Below are positions 7,418-17,013 of a stretch of DNA of 64,000 bases, piece after piece. This DNA is from Hyphomonadaceae bacterium (GTDB taxonomy: Bacteria > Pseudomonadota > Alphaproteobacteria > Caulobacterales > Aquidulcibacteraceae): the NCBI GenBank assembly GCA_016791445.1, contig JAEUMP010000012.1:100949-164948 (forward strand). The letters run 5' to 3'. The notes below the pieces were generated by a model. The model was not told the DNA's origin. It saw only the letters and a list, made by a program, of their open reading frames with translations, and did not search any database. The translations under genes and the position numbers were made by a program. The stretch's first letter is position 1. Every line of letters starts with the position of its first letter.

Positions 7418-8974
7418 TCAGTCCTTTTCCGTTTCCTCGAGTGCGCGTCTCAGGCGCTGCGCCAACACTGACTTGCGGTACGGTTTCAGGAGGATGTCGG
7501 CGTCGGCGGCGCCGTTGCCTGCGCCGTCGATCGTGTCGACCGGATAGCCTGACGTATACAGCACCCTGAGCCTTGGCATGAGGGCGCGCGCGCGGCGGGC
7601 GAGCTCCCAGCCAGACATGCCGGGCATGACCATGTCCGTGAAGAGCAGATCGACCCGCGCCCCGTCGGCGAGGTGCCGCAAGGCCTCATCGCCGCTCTCA
7701 GCGGTGAGCACCACGTAGCCGAGGCGGCCAAGCAAGCCGACGACGTGCGTCCGCACATGCGGATCGTCCTCGACGACCAGGATCGTCTCGTTTCCCTTGG
7801 GCGCGATTTCAGCGACGTGATCCTTGCTCACCCGCGCAACTACGGGATCGCCTGTCGCGATCGGGAGAAAGACACGCACGGTCGTGCCGACGCCCGGCGC
7901 GCTCTCGATGGATACATGCCCGTTCGACTGTCGCACGAAACCATAGACCATGCTCAGACCGAGGCCGCTGCCCTTGCCGAACGCCTTCGTCGTGAAGAAC
8001 GGCTCGAATGCACGCATGGCGACATCGGGCGACATGCCCTCTCCCGTGTCGGAGACAGCGATCTCCACATAGTCGCCCGCGACGACGCCATCGACGTTCA
8101 ACGAGGACACGCGGCCGGAAACGTTCACCTCGCCGCCGCGCGGCATGGCGTCCTGCGCATTCAGTGCAAGGTTCAGCATGGCGGACTCAAGCTGTGCACG
8201 GTCCGCCAGAATCCACGGAAGGTCCTCGGGCATGTCACTGACGAGCTTTATGTCGTCGCGCAACGCGCGACGCAGCAACCAGCCGAGTTCGCCAAGCAAC
8301 TCGCGACTGTCGATCGCAACCGGTTGCAGCACCTGACGGCGTCCGAAAGCGAGAAGCCTCTGGGTAAGTTCCGCGCCGCGTTCCCCTGCGGCGAAAATCG
8401 CGTCGCTGAGCTGGCGCAGTTCCGGCTGTTGACTGAGCTTGAGGCTGAGCGTCTCGGCGTTTCCGACGATTACCGTGAGCAGATTGTTGAAATCGTGCGC
8501 GATGCCGCCCGAAAGCTGGCCGATGGACTCCATCTTCTGCGCCTGTTCGAGACGCGCCTCGGCGGCGGTGCGCGCCGTCACGTCATGAATGATGCCGACG
8601 AAGACCCGCCGACCATCTTCCTTGTGCTCTCCGACGGAGAGCTCCATCGGAAAGGTTGATCCGTCGCGACGAAGTCCCTGGACCTGTCGGCCGATGCCGA
8701 TGATCTTCTTTCTGCCGGTGGTCAGGTAGTTGCTGATGTACTGGTCATGGCCGTCACGGAACGACGACGGCATGAGCATCTTCACGTTCTTGCCTGCGAC
8801 CTCACCGGCGCCATAGCCGAAAAGTCTCTCGCAGGCGGGATTGAACATGATGATCGACCCGGACTCGTCGATCAGGATGATGCCGTCGACGGCGGTGTCG
8901 ACGACAGCGCGTAGCCTGTCAGCGTCGTGGCGCGTCACGTCTTTCCTGGTTGCCGACGCGCGCCGGCTAACCAT
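7418..8974 (-). CDS. Hybrid sensor histidine kinase with a FixL-like PAS domain
   Basis: 518 residues: PAS at about 20-135, a DHp helix with the phosphorylated His at 160 (SGGIAHDFNNLLT), an HATPase domain at about 250-372 (N-box NLALNAQDAM, G-boxes DTGEG and GSGLGLSM) and a receiver at about 397-512 with phosphoacceptor Asp447 (LLFTDMVMPG). The PAS contains GHDQYI and IIGIGR, which align with the heme-ligating His200 and Arg220 regions of rhizobial FixL; here these are His76 and Arg96. Heme binding and oxygen sensing are therefore plausible but untested. No membrane segment is seen, so it is soluble. The ATG overlaps the end of the upstream receiver gene by eight bases. It is the last gene of the chemotaxis operon. 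Confidence 0.9.
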   Translation of the reverse strand: MVSRRASATRKDVTRHDADRLRAVVDTAVDGIILIDESGSIIMFNPACERLFGYGAGEVAGKNVKMLMPSSFRDGHDQYISNYLTTGRKKIIGIGRQVQGLRRDGSTFPMELSVGEHKEDGRRVFVGIIHDVTARTAAEARLEQAQKMESIGQLSGGIAHDFNNLLTVIVGNAETLSLKLSQQPELRQLSDAIFAAGERGAELTQRLLAFGRRQVLQPVAIDSRELLGELGWLLRRALRDDIKLVSDMPEDLPWILADRAQLESAMLNLALNAQDAMPRGGEVNVSGRVSSLNVDGVVAGDYVEIAVSDTGEGMSPDVAMRAFEPFFTTKAFGKGSGLGLSMVYGFVRQSNGHVSIESAPGVGTTVRVFLPIATGDPVVARVSKDHVAEIAPKGNETILVVEDDPHVRTHVVGLLGRLGYVVLTAESGDEALRHLADGARVDLLFTDMVMPGMSGWELARRARALMPRLRVLYTSGYPVDTIDGAGNGAADADILLKPYRKSVLAQRLRRALEETEKD

Positions 8975-9335
8975 GTCGCGACGCCGCCAGCTTCTCGATC
9001 TCCGAAAGCAGCGTTCTTCCCGTAAAGGGTTTCTGGAGGCTCACATCGGCGCCAGCGCGTCGCGCATCCTCGAGCGTTTCCCCGCCGCCGCCGCCGCCGG
9101 AAATTGCGATGATAGGCGCCTTCGGGAAGGCCCCCCGGACCTCGCGTATGAAAGCAATGCCATCGGCGCCCGACAACCGCACATCGCTGACGACGATATC
9201 TGCCGGCGCGGCATTCATTTGCGCCATGGCCGACGCTGGCGCGCTGAACAGGGAGACTTCGTGCCCCGCATCGCGCAGCACATAGGCGAGCGCGTCCGCG
9301 ACGTACTGGTCGTCGTCGACGAGAACAATCCTCAC
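8967..9335 (-). CDS. Single-domain response regulator
   Basis: 122 residues forming one receiver domain with no output domain. The acidic pocket (VLVDDDQ), phosphoacceptor Asp51 (DIVVSDVRLSG) and conserved Lys (LQKPFTG) are all present. A Gly run (ISGGGGGGETL) follows the fourth strand. It overlaps the hybrid kinase gene by eight bases, so it is the obvious partner: it could receive phosphate from the kinase or compete with the kinase's own receiver. It is separated from cheE by about 95 bases and may have an extra promoter there. Confidence 0.88.
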   Translation of the reverse strand: MRIVLVDDDQYVADALAYVLRDAGHEVSLFSAPASAMAQMNAAPADIVVSDVRLSGADGIAFIREVRGAFPKAPIIAISGGGGGGETLEDARRAGADVSLQKPFTGRTLLSEIEKLAASRHG

Positions 9336-9430
9336 ACGGCCTCCCTTCGCAACTGAAGTCCCACAGGCGTGACGCCGGCTAGCGCGCCACGAAGCGGAAG
9401 TCGTGTCAATTCAAAACTTGACGACCCTTC

Positions 9431-9880
9431 TCAGCGCGCTTTCGCGACAACCGCCTGCAAGCCATCGAGAATCGCGGCCGCCGCAGCGCTATCGCCCGCG
9501 CCGAGTGCGCGAAGCAGGACCATCGATTCCACGTGCACCTTGACCGCGCCCGGATCGAAAGCCGCGCCCTCAAGGGACTTGCGCGCCAGATTGCAAAGGC
9601 TTTGCGCCGCCTTGCACAGCGGTGGCGAGAAATGACCAGCCAGATTGACGATCACTTCCGACTTCTTGAACACATCGCCGGGCGCAATGGCCTGCCCCCG
9701 CATGCTCGTCATGCCGCGCAGATCGCCGATCGCCGCATCGATGTGTTCAAAGGCCGTGTCGGACCAGGAGTCGATCTCGACTGCCGCGCGCGAGACGGCT
9801 TGCTCGACGGTGATGCCTCTTGGGCCCCGCACTGTCGCGTGCAGCCGCAGTTTCGGGTAGAGACGCTGCATGGGTTTCAT
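9431..9880 (-). CDS. cheE: Chemotaxis-operon protein CheE-like
   Basis: 149 residues with no domain I can name. It is mostly helical (AVSRAAVEIDSWSDTAFEHIDAAIGDL, shown here in part, and an Ala-rich C-terminus). The name rests on position: it follows the cheD-cheU-cheY genes, as cheE does in the Caulobacter operon. The ATG overlaps the stop of the receiver gene upstream (ATGA), indicating coupled translation. It has no signal peptide or membrane segment. The biochemical role of CheE is not well defined, and an effect on receptor-array output is inferred from the neighbours. Confidence 0.65.
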   Translation of the reverse strand: MKPMQRLYPKLRLHATVRGPRGITVEQAVSRAAVEIDSWSDTAFEHIDAAIGDLRGMTSMRGQAIAPGDVFKKSEVIVNLAGHFSPPLCKAAQSLCNLARKSLEGAAFDPGAVKVHVESMVLLRALGAGDSAAAAAILDGLQAVVAKAR

Positions 9881-10479
9881 AGGTCGACCTTCATCGGCTT
9901 CATGAGCATATCCACTTCATTCTGCGAGAGATTCGGATCGACCGCGCCGCCGAGTTCGCCGACGTGATCTTCAGCCCGACGCCCGTCCATTCCGAGAGGG
10001 ATGCCCGTATTGTGGAAACGACGGTCAGGGCCGGTGTAGGAGTCGCCCTTGAGGAAGGCGCGGCGCTCACGCGCAATCCAGATGACCCGACTTAGGAGTG
10101 TTCCCGCCGAGATCGGTTTGGCGACGATGTAGTTGGCGCCGGCGTCGCGAACTCGCATCACGTTGGCGCGCGCGGTGTGCCGCAATACGACGACGACCGG
10201 CGTGAAGCAGACGGGATCCGGCGCATCGCGTCGAAGCCAGCGGAGCAGGGTCTCCGTGCCGTCGTCCTGCATCTCGCCAGCGAGCACGAGCAGATCGATC
10301 GCACGCGACTTCATCGTGCGCAGCGCATCATCGACATTGTCGACCCGCAGTCGCTCCCGGACGCCATACCCCATGAAAGCCGAGTTCAGAATGTCGAGCG
10401 ACATCCTGCTGTCGTCGACGATCAAGACGACCGTGTTCTCAAGATCGATCTTGGATTTCGGGGAGACCGCAGCAGGCAT
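9877..10479 (-). CDS. CheY-like protein lacking the phosphoacceptor Asp (third operon CheY)
   Basis: 200 residues with an N-terminal receiver at about 15-135 and a C-terminal extension containing the GPDRRF motif seen in many alphaproteobacterial receivers. The acidic pair VDD (21-23) and the Lys of IVAKPIS (121) are kept. The strand that should carry the phosphorylated Asp reads DLLVLAGEMQDDG, with Ala67 where Asp is expected. The domain is therefore a pseudo-receiver and probably works without phosphate, for example by binding CheA, CheU or CheE. By position it corresponds to the third cheY of Caulobacter-type operons. It overlaps cheE by four bases. Confidence 0.85.
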   Translation of the reverse strand: MPAAVSPKSKIDLENTVVLIVDDSRMSLDILNSAFMGYGVRERLRVDNVDDALRTMKSRAIDLLVLAGEMQDDGTETLLRWLRRDAPDPVCFTPVVVVLRHTARANVMRVRDAGANYIVAKPISAGTLLSRVIWIARERRAFLKGDSYTGPDRRFHNTGIPLGMDGRRAEDHVGELGGAVDPNLSQNEVDMLMKPMKVDL

Positions 10480-10486
10480 GATTCAC

Positions 10487-10891
10487 CTACAACATGTCCA
10501 AGTCGCCGGAAGACCCGCGATCGGATGAAGTGACCGGATTGTTCGATTCGATGGCGCGCAACCGCTCCGAGACACGCGCAAGACCCATTTCCCGAGACGC
10601 GCCGTCGATGTCCAGCGTCGCGCCGGAGATGCACTGCGAGCCAAGAACCGACGCGTATGAGGACAACGCGACGAGGAGCTGGTTCAGCGTGTCGATATGC
10701 TGGAGTTCCCGGATGAGGAGCGCGCGATCCTCTCCGGCGTAGTTTGCAAGCAGGTGCGCAACATGGCCTTCAAGGCCCATGCAGACGCTGGATGCGTTGT
10801 AGAGTTCGCGCGCTATGCCGAGAAACGCCCGTGCGCACTCGAAGACTTCCGCGCCGCCGTGGGCCTTTGGGGAAAGTGCAGGCTGTGACAT
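10487..10891 (-). CDS. cheU: Chemotaxis-operon protein CheU-like
   Basis: 134 residues, predicted helical (ECARAFLGIARELYNASSV, then LNQLLVALSSYASVLG), with a Ser/Asp-rich tail ending SSGDLDML. There is no recognised catalytic motif. The name rests on its place between cheD and a cheY, as in Caulobacter. Its ATG overlaps the cheD stop by one base, and the next gene starts seven bases after its own stop. CheU has no settled function; the strict conservation of place suggests it works with CheD or the nearby CheY proteins. Confidence 0.65.
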   Translation of the reverse strand: MSQPALSPKAHGGAEVFECARAFLGIARELYNASSVCMGLEGHVAHLLANYAGEDRALLIRELQHIDTLNQLLVALSSYASVLGSQCISGATLDIDGASREMGLARVSERLRAIESNNPVTSSDRGSSGDLDML

Positions 10892-11451
10892 CAGAACAAC
10901 TCCACTGCGCCGTCCACGACGGGCGTGGCTTCGCGCACGCGTTTTCGCTCGCTCGCTTTGACCGCGTCTGCATCCTCAACAGCGCGCACGAGCGCCTTGC
11001 CTGTGGCGGGCCAGTAGTGAATGCGGCGCGCCGACCTGCCGCCGAGGCTGCTGGCGATGATCGGTATTCCTTCGTCGCGCAGGAATCTCTCGGCGAAGAT
11101 GGCGTTGTTGCCGCCGATATTCTGGAGATCGTCAAACATCCGGGCGCCGCCGAAGATCTTTGCGGTCATGGTCTCGCGTCGCCCACCTGCCCTCAAGATT
11201 GAGTTGATCAGCAATTCCATCGCGTAGGCGCCATAGCGCGCTGCAGCGGCTGGATCGTTAGAATTTCCGACAGAGTCAGGCAGCAGGAAATGGTTCATCC
11301 CGCCCACGCCAGCGCGTTCATCCCGCAGGCACGCCGCCACGCATGAACCGAGAATCGTCGACAACATGACGTCGGGGTCACTCGTGACGTGGTTTTCACC
11401 CTGTCCAACATGGATACGGCGGGTCGCAGGCTGACGTTCAGCGAGACTCAT
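10891..11451 (-). CDS. cheD: Chemoreceptor glutamine deamidase CheD
   Basis: 186 residues. The catalytic signature is intact: STILGSCVAACLRD with nucleophile Cys37, and GGMNHFLLP with His54. CheD converts specific receptor glutamines to glutamates, creating methylation sites for CheR, and in some species interacts with a phosphatase. The C-terminal half (AKIFGGARMF, IHYWPATG) is also typical. Translation is coupled to the cheY upstream (ATGA overlap) and to cheU downstream. It acts in the cytoplasm on receptor arrays, including those from the operon's own receptor genes. Confidence 0.95.
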   Translation of the reverse strand: MSLAERQPATRRIHVGQGENHVTSDPDVMLSTILGSCVAACLRDERAGVGGMNHFLLPDSVGNSNDPAAAARYGAYAMELLINSILRAGGRRETMTAKIFGGARMFDDLQNIGGNNAIFAERFLRDEGIPIIASSLGGRSARRIHYWPATGKALVRAVEDADAVKASERKRVREATPVVDGAVELF

Positions 11452-11837
11452 GTGAGCGCACCGAAGACTTGCTCTACCTTCTCCTTCAGACTCATGAGCG
11501 TGAAGGGCTTCACCAGGTAGTTGTTCGCGCCAAACTGTGCGGCGCGTTGCACCAGTTCCTTGTCGGCGCGCCCCGTCAGCATGATGAACGCCGCCTTGCG
11601 CGTATCAGGATTTGCGCGGACCGCGCGCAGGAGGCCAAGACCATCCATGTTCGGCATGTTGTAGTCCGAGATGATGAGGTTCGCCGGTCTTTCGGCGAGC
11701 CGTGCGAGCGCTTCCTCGCCGTCGCCGGCGTCACGCATGTTGGTGACACCCATCTGCTGGAGCGTGCTGCGGATGAGCGCCCGCATGGTGAGCTGGTCGT
11801 CGACGATGAGTGCATTGATCGCGGATGCGGCAGGCAT
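11448..11837 (-). CDS. cheY: Chemotaxis response regulator CheY (second operon copy)
   Basis: 129 residues, a single receiver domain. All key residues are present: IVDDQ at 11-15, phosphoacceptor Asp58 (LIISDYNMPNMDG), Thr of MLTGRAD and Lys of LVKPFT. It should accept phosphate from CheA and bind the flagellar switch, or act as a phosphate sink as some alphaproteobacterial CheYs do. It sits between cheB and cheD, the place of the second cheY in Caulobacter-type operons. It overlaps cheD by four bases, and four bases separate it from cheB. Confidence 0.93.
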   Translation of the reverse strand: MPAASAINALIVDDQLTMRALIRSTLQQMGVTNMRDAGDGEEALARLAERPANLIISDYNMPNMDGLGLLRAVRANPDTRKAAFIMLTGRADKELVQRAAQFGANNYLVKPFTLMSLKEKVEQVFGALT

Positions 11838-11841
11838 GCTC

Positions 11842-12864
11842 TCAGATCCTCAGTGCGCAGTGTTCGAGAATGGCGGCGCCAATCGCGCCGATGGGAAGCT
11901 GTGACTGGACGGCGCCGATCTCGGCAGCCACGCGCGGCATGCCGAAGACAACACTCGTCGAGGAGTCCTGGCCGATGGTATGTGCGCCGGCGTCGCGCAT
12001 CGCCTTCAGGCCATGTGCGCCGTCCCTGCCCATGCCTGTCAGAATCACGCCCACGGCGTTGGCGCCGGCCGCGCGCGCGACTGACTGAAACAGCACATCC
12101 ACCGACGGGCGATGCCCCTCGACCTTCTCGTCAGCCCGCAATCGACACCGAAGCCCTGCAGAGCCGACAACTTCGAGATGCGCGTCTCCGCCCGGCGCAA
12201 GGTAGATCCGACCCGGCTGCAGTACGGCGCCGTCACTCGCTTCACACACGACGGCGTCGCATTCCTTGTCCAGTCGCGCCGCAAAGCTTGTTGTGAAAGT
12301 GGCAGGCATATGCTGCGTGATGACGACGGGCGGACACTGGCGCGGAAATCCGCTGAGCACGGTGAGCAGCGCTTCGACACCGCCTGTGGACGATCCTATC
12401 GCCACCATTCGCTTGCCCGGACGGTAGTCGTCGTGGGACGCGCGGTTCCGCGTGACGCCGGAACGGATGCGCGCACGCGCCGCACTCTTCACCTTCTCCG
12501 CCAGGTCGCCGAACGCGATCCCCGCCGGAAGCCCGGCCGAAGGCTTGCCGACACAGTCCACCGCCCCGAGCTCCAGCGCCGCCAGCGACGCCTCGGCGCC
12601 CGCGTGCGTGAGCGTCGAGACCATGACCACCGGCATCGGCCGGAGCCGCATCAGCTTTTCGAGGAATTCGAGGCCGTTCATGTTGGGCATTTCAACGTCA
12701 AGCGTGATGACGTCGGGATTGAGCGCCTTGATCGCCGCGCGCGCTTCGATCGGGTCTGAAGCAACACCCACGACTTCCAGTTCTGTATCTGCGCGCAGGG
12801 TAGCCGTGATGAGGTTCCTCATCGTCGGCGAGTCATCAACCACGAGCACTCTGGCGACGCTCAT
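11842..12864 (-). CDS. cheB: Chemotaxis methylesterase CheB
   Basis: 340 residues in two domains. The N-terminal receiver (about 4-125) has phosphoacceptor Asp56 ([13 protein letters not shown]). The C-terminal methylesterase (about 150-338) has the catalytic triad: Ser159 in GSSTGG, His185 in ITQHMP and Asp280 in GMGRDG. It removes methyl groups from receptor glutamates when phosphorylated by CheA, giving adaptation. The ATG overlaps the cheR stop by four bases. Two receptors in the operon end in W-E-E-F, which may recruit this enzyme or CheR. Confidence 0.96.
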   Translation of the reverse strand: MSVARVLVVDDSPTMRNLITATLRADTELEVVGVASDPIEARAAIKALNPDVITLDVEMPNMNGLEFLEKLMRLRPMPVVMVSTLTHAGAEASLAALELGAVDCVGKPSAGLPAGIAFGDLAEKVKSAARARIRSGVTRNRASHDDYRPGKRMVAIGSSTGGVEALLTVLSGFPRQCPPVVITQHMPATFTTSFAARLDKECDAVVCEASDGAVLQPGRIYLAPGGDAHLEVVGSAGLRCRLRADEKVEGHRPSVDVLFQSVARAAGANAVGVILTGMGRDGAHGLKAMRDAGAHTIGQDSSTSVVFGMPRVAAEIGAVQSQLPIGAIGAAILEHCALRI

Positions 12865-13745
12865 CGTGCGCCTCCTTGCGGCAACTGGTAGCTGGTGAGG
12901 CCGTCATTGATGAACGGCGATCCCGCGTAGCTCACGCGTTCGGAGTGCCCGATATAGAGTCGGCCGCCGGGCAGCAGGCACGATGCGAAGCGTCCCCACA
13001 CCTTCTCTTGGGTCGGCTCATCGAAATAGATGACGACGTTCCGGCAGAAGATGGTCTGGAATTTTCCCTTCATCGGCCATGAGCCCATCAGGTTCAGCTC
13101 GTTGAAGGTGATGAGGGATCGCGCGGCGGGTCCAATGGACCAGAGCTTCCGGTCGCGGTCGTCGCGTTGTAGCCACTGACTGCGCAGCGACGCGGGGATC
13201 GGCTCGACGAGATCTTCGGAATAGACGCCTTCGCGCGCCGTGCGCACCACATTCGGATCTATGTCCGTCGCAAGTATGCGCACGTCGAGCTGTGGCGCCT
13301 CCGGAATGACCGAAAGTATCGTCAGCGCAATCGAGTACGGTTCCTGGCCCGTCGAACATCCTGCCGACCACAGACGAAGCCGTCCGCCGCGTCGCACGGC
13401 AGCAGCCGCCGGAGCGATTACGTGTTCGCGAAGATGCTCGAAGTGATGCGGCTCGCGGTAGAAACGTGTGACGTTCGTCGTCAGCGCCGCGAGCATGGCC
13501 TGACGTTCGTCGAGACCCTCATTCGAGCCGACGAGGCCGCAATAGGCGTGGAAGCTCTCGAGGCCCAACGCGCGCAGTCGCTTTGCGAGCCGCGAATAGA
13601 CGAGCGTCGCCTTTGACTCCGGCAGCGCGATCCCCGCCGTATCATACAGAATTGACGCGATACGCGCGAAGTCGTCAGCGGTGAATGAGAACTCACCTTC
13701 CACGATCACGTCCTGTCGTCTGGCTACGCGGGCGGCGCTTGTCAT
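12861..13745 (-). CDS. cheR: Chemotaxis protein methyltransferase CheR
   Basis: 294 residues. An N-terminal helical domain (about 20-90) is followed by a SAM-dependent methyltransferase domain with the glycine motif [14 protein letters not shown] (about 142-155), plus FYREPHHF and [11 protein letters not shown]. CheR methylates receptor glutamates using S-adenosylmethionine. The C-terminal part ([12 protein letters not shown]) is of normal length. The start overlaps cheW by four bases. The beta-subdomain that binds pentapeptide tethers appears to be present, which fits the W-E-E-F tails on the two operon receptors. Confidence 0.95.
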   Translation of the reverse strand: MTSAARVARRQDVIVEGEFSFTADDFARIASILYDTAGIALPESKATLVYSRLAKRLRALGLESFHAYCGLVGSNEGLDERQAMLAALTTNVTRFYREPHHFEHLREHVIAPAAAAVRRGGRLRLWSAGCSTGQEPYSIALTILSVIPEAPQLDVRILATDIDPNVVRTAREGVYSEDLVEPIPASLRSQWLQRDDRDRKLWSIGPAARSLITFNELNLMGSWPMKGKFQTIFCRNVVIYFDEPTQEKVWGRFASCLLPGGRLYIGHSERVSYAGSPFINDGLTSYQLPQGGAR

Positions 13746-14209
13746 GCTGCGATCTGTTCGATTTCAGGCAGGATGCGGTCGAGCGCGATCTGGCTGATCA
13801 TGCGCCCCTCGATCGTGAACAGCCCGCGAACGAAACTGCGCACGCGATCGCACGCGACATCCGGCGGCGGCTGAATGCTTTCATCGGTGATCGACAAGAT
13901 GTCCGAGACCGCGTCGACAAGGAGGCCGATCAGGCGTTCCGACACAGTGACGACAATGATGACGCTGCGCGCGCTCGGCTGAACCGGCGGAAGCCCCATG
14001 CGTGCGGCGAGGTCCATAACCGGCAGGACGGCCCCGCGCAGATTGATGACGCCGCGTATGTACCCGGGTGTCTGCGGCAGGGGCGTGAACGGCGTCCAGC
14101 CGCGAATTTCCCGCACGGCCATGATGTCGACGCAGAACTCCTGCTCGCCGATGCAGAATGAAATCAGCTCACGGCGGTTGGCGCCAACGATGGAGGTCAA
14201 TTCTGTCAT
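13742..14209 (-). CDS. cheW: Chemotaxis coupling protein CheW
   Basis: 155 residues, a single CheW domain ([22 protein letters not shown], shown in part; [20 protein letters not shown] is the classic core). CheW bridges receptors and the P5 domain of CheA in the array. The ATG at 14209 was chosen because the domain begins about 13 residues later and it lies four bases after the cheA stop; a longer frame runs back into cheA. GGGGTGA just upstream can act as the ribosome site. It overlaps cheR by four bases. Confidence 0.95.
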   Translation of the reverse strand: MTELTSIVGANRRELISFCIGEQEFCVDIMAVREIRGWTPFTPLPQTPGYIRGVINLRGAVLPVMDLAARMGLPPVQPSARSVIIVVTVSERLIGLLVDAVSDILSITDESIQPPPDVACDRVRSFVRGLFTIEGRMISQIALDRILPEIEQIAA

Positions 14210-14213
14210 GTCG

Positions 14214-16328
14214 TCACCCCGCAATGGCAAGTGGTGGTTGATAGTCGCGTGACGCGTCGCGCCGGCGCATGCCGATGACGGCGTCCACATCGAGAATGAG
14301 CGCCACGCGCCCGTCTCCGAGAATTGTCGCGGCGGCGATGCCATCGACCTGCCGGTAGTTCGCCTCGAGACTCTTGATCACGACCTGCCGTTGACCGTGG
14401 ATCGAATCCGCCGTGAGCGCCGCCCTGCCGCCATCCTCGCTTTCGACCAGAATGACGACGCCGTCGCACGGCGAGAGCGGCTCTTCGCGGAAGCCGAGGA
14501 TGGACGCGACGTCGATGACAGGCACGAATGTATCGCGCACGGAAAGAACTGCGCCCTGCGGACCGAGCCGGCGCACGTCCACGGGTTTCGGCCGAAGGCT
14601 CTCGACGATGGCCGTCAGCGGAACCACAAGCGTGTGACCCGCCACGTCAACAACCATGCCGTCCAGCACCGCGAGGGTGAGCGGCAAACTCAGCGTGAAC
14701 GTGGAGCCCTTGCCAGGACGCGACGCAATGGAAATGCGTCCGCCCAGCGCCTGGACGCTGCGCCGCACGACATCCATGCCGACGCCGCGGCCCGAAATGT
14801 CGGATACGGCGCTCGCGGTGGAGAATCCCGGCAGAAAGATGAGGTTGTCGGTCTCTTCGTCCGACAGCTGCGCGTCCGCCGCGATGAGGCCCTTCTCGAT
14901 GGCGATCGCGAGGACACGCTTGCGGTTGATGCCGCCGCCGTCGTCCTGCACCTCGATGACGATCCGGCCGCCGCGGTGTAGCGCAGCCAGCCGCACGACA
15001 CCTTCGCGCGGCTTGCCCGCAGCGACGCGATCCTCGGGCGATTCAAGGCCATGGTCGATCGCATTTCGGATCATGTGCGTGATGGGATCGCCGAGGCGTT
15101 CGACCACCGTCTTGTCCACCTCTGTGGACTCACCTTCCGTGACCAGCCTTACCGACTTGCCGGTCTGCGCCGCCACTTCGCGCACGAGGCGCGGCATGCG
15201 TTGAAACACTGATTTCACCGGCTGCGCGCGAATGGCCATAACGCTGTCCTGGATCTGGCGCGTGAGACTCTCCAGATCTTCAAGACCCGTGGCTACCGTC
15301 GACGACGCCGGCAGGCCGGACTCAATGACCCGCTGCGCGAGCATCGCCTGATTGATCACAAGCTCCCCGACGAGATCGATGAGGCGGTCTATTCTCTCGG
15401 GGTCGACACGTATCGTCGCGTGCGTGACGGTGGCGGCCGCGCCTTCCGCCTTGACCGGTTCGACTTTCGGCGCAGCGTCTCGGACTTCGGGCGCCGACGG
15501 CACCTCAACAGGCTTCTCGGCCGCCAGAGAGACGACGTTGGGCTGAGGCGCCGAAACGCTGAGTTCGGCGCGTCGCACCTGCAGGTCACAGTCGTCTTCG
15601 ACGAATTCGAACACATCGCGCACCGTCCGCTCATCGACTTCTGCGGCGAGGTGCACTTCCCATTTCAGATGGGCGGATTCGGGATCGAGCGTGGCAAGAT
15701 CCGGCAGCGCCGCGCCGTCGAGCCAGACCGTCGTCGGTCCGAGTCGCGCCAGTTCGCGCAGGAGCAAGAGGGTCTCATTGCCCTTCCGGTAGAGATCCGA
15801 AGCCGGCTTGAACGTGACGACCCATGCGCCGGCCTTGGGTGCTTCATCAAGCAGGGTCTCCGGCGAGAACGGCGTCACCGTGAATCCGAATTCATCGGGT
15901 TCGGCGACAACCAGCGCCGGCGCCGCAGTCACCGCAGATTCCTCCGGATGCGTCGCGTGCTCAAGTTCGCGGATGGACTCCTCCGCCCGCGCCTCGTCCA
16001 CCGAGCCTCCATCTCGCGCCGCCGCCACGTGATCAGACAGGACATCGGCTGCACGCAGAAGTGTTTCGATCAGTTCCGGCGTCGCGGAAATGCCGCCCGA
16101 CCGGACGCCGTCGAGCAGCGTTTCGAACACGTGCGCGAACTGAACGAGCGCATCCATGCCGAACGCACCGCCGCCGCCTTTCACGGAATGCACCGCCCTG
16201 AACACGGCATTGATCGTGTCGGCGTCGCCGGCGCCTGCCTGCATGGCGAGCAATCCGGATTCCAGGTCTGCGAGCAGCTCCTCGCACTCCTGGAAGAAGG
16301 TCGCCTTGATGCTTTCCATCGGATCCAT
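14214..16328 (-). CDS. cheA: Chemotaxis histidine kinase CheA
   Basis: 704 residues in the usual domain order: HPt (about 1-105) with phosphorylated His47 ([17 protein letters not shown]), a CheY/CheB-binding P2-like region (about 150-265), a P3 dimerisation region ([19 protein letters not shown]), an HATPase domain ([32 protein letters not shown]) and a C-terminal CheW-like P5 (about 550-690). It autophosphorylates in response to receptors and passes phosphate to CheY and CheB. A linker rich in Pro and Val joins P2 and P3. The gap to the cheY upstream is 15 bases. Confidence 0.96.
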   Translation of the reverse strand: MDPMESIKATFFQECEELLADLESGLLAMQAGAGDADTINAVFRAVHSVKGGGGAFGMDALVQFAHVFETLLDGVRSGGISATPELIETLLRAADVLSDHVAAARDGGSVDEARAEESIRELEHATHPEESAVTAAPALVVAEPDEFGFTVTPFSPETLLDEAPKAGAWVVTFKPASDLYRKGNETLLLLRELARLGPTTVWLDGAALPDLATLDPESAHLKWEVHLAAEVDERTVRDVFEFVEDDCDLQVRRAELSVSAPQPNVVSLAAEKPVEVPSAPEVRDAAPKVEPVKAEGAAATVTHATIRVDPERIDRLIDLVGELVINQAMLAQRVIESGLPASSTVATGLEDLESLTRQIQDSVMAIRAQPVKSVFQRMPRLVREVAAQTGKSVRLVTEGESTEVDKTVVERLGDPITHMIRNAIDHGLESPEDRVAAGKPREGVVRLAALHRGGRIVIEVQDDGGGINRKRVLAIAIEKGLIAADAQLSDEETDNLIFLPGFSTASAVSDISGRGVGMDVVRRSVQALGGRISIASRPGKGSTFTLSLPLTLAVLDGMVVDVAGHTLVVPLTAIVESLRPKPVDVRRLGPQGAVLSVRDTFVPVIDVASILGFREEPLSPCDGVVILVESEDGGRAALTADSIHGQRQVVIKSLEANYRQVDGIAAATILGDGRVALILDVDAVIGMRRRDASRDYQPPLAIAG

Positions 16329-16343
16329 GACGGGCGGAGCTCC

Positions 16344-16709
16344 TCAGGCCGCGACGCGTCGAATGGCTTCGACGAGCTTTTCCGGATGGAACGGCTTCAC
16401 GATCCAGCCCGTGGCGCCGGCGCTCTTCGCGCGCGCCTTCTTTTCCGGCGTGCTCTCCGTCGTCAGCACCAGGATTGGCGTCACCCGGTGGGGCATGCAG
16501 TTGCGGACGGCTTCGATGAAGCCGAAACCGTCCATCCTCGGCATGTTGATGTCGGTGATGATCACATCGGCGCCGTGCTGCTCCAGCACTTCGAGACCAT
16601 GCACGCCGTCGACCGCCTCGACGACCTCATAGCCCGCATCGACGAGTGCAAACCGCAGCATATCGCGCATGGTTCTCGAGTCATCGACAGTAAGAATCTT
16701 TCGCGTCAC
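16344..16709 (-). CDS. cheY: Chemotaxis response regulator CheY (first operon copy)
   Basis: 121 residues from a GTG at 16709: VTRKILTVDDSRTMR. A complete receiver with phosphoacceptor Asp53 (VIITDINMPRMDG), the Thr of LTTESTPE and the Lys of WIVKPFHPEK. The GTG was chosen over a longer start because GGAG lies eight bases upstream and the domain starts at once; the longer version would overlap cheX. This is the classical CheY next to cheA and the best candidate for the motor-binding regulator. It follows the cheX stop by four bases. Confidence 0.93.
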   Translation of the reverse strand: MTRKILTVDDSRTMRDMLRFALVDAGYEVVEAVDGVHGLEVLEQHGADVIITDINMPRMDGFGFIEAVRNCMPHRVTPILVLTTESTPEKKARAKSAGATGWIVKPFHPEKLVEAIRRVAA

Positions 16710-16713
16710 CCGA

Positions 16714-17010
16714 CTACTCCGCCAACTGTGCTGCGCCAAAGGCGCCGGAAGCGCCGAAAGCCGTCAGCGCCGCTTCGAATGCGGAAGACCTTGCAGCGAT
16801 GGAAAACGCGGCGCCGTCATTCTCCCACGCATTGCGGGCCGACAGGAGAACCTGGAGGCACAGGCCGCCAAGCTGCTCCACGCGGGTCGCATCGACGATG
16901 ACCGGTCCGCCGCGGCGTTCCAGTAAGGCGTCACGAAGCGGCGCGGCGGCACGCAGATCCAGGACCGGATCGAGTGAAATCGAGGAAACGACATCAGGCA
17001 GATCAGTCAT
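16714..17010 (-). CDS. cheX: STAS-domain protein, CheX-like
   Basis: 98 residues with the fold pattern of a STAS (anti-sigma antagonist) domain: LDLRAAAPLRDALL, then PVIVDATRVEQLGGLCLQVLLSA. The Ser/Thr that is phosphorylated in SpoIIAA-type proteins is replaced here (VEQLGGLC), so it probably does not work by phosphorylation. In Caulobacter-type operons the gene at this place is called cheX; it is not the CheX phosphatase of other bacteria. It lies between the globin receptor and cheY, with three to four bases on each side. Confidence 0.8.
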   Translation of the reverse strand: MTDLPDVVSSISLDPVLDLRAAAPLRDALLERRGGPVIVDATRVEQLGGLCLQVLLSARNAWENDGAAFSIAARSSAFEAALTAFGASGAFGAAQLAE

Positions 17011-17013
17011 GAC

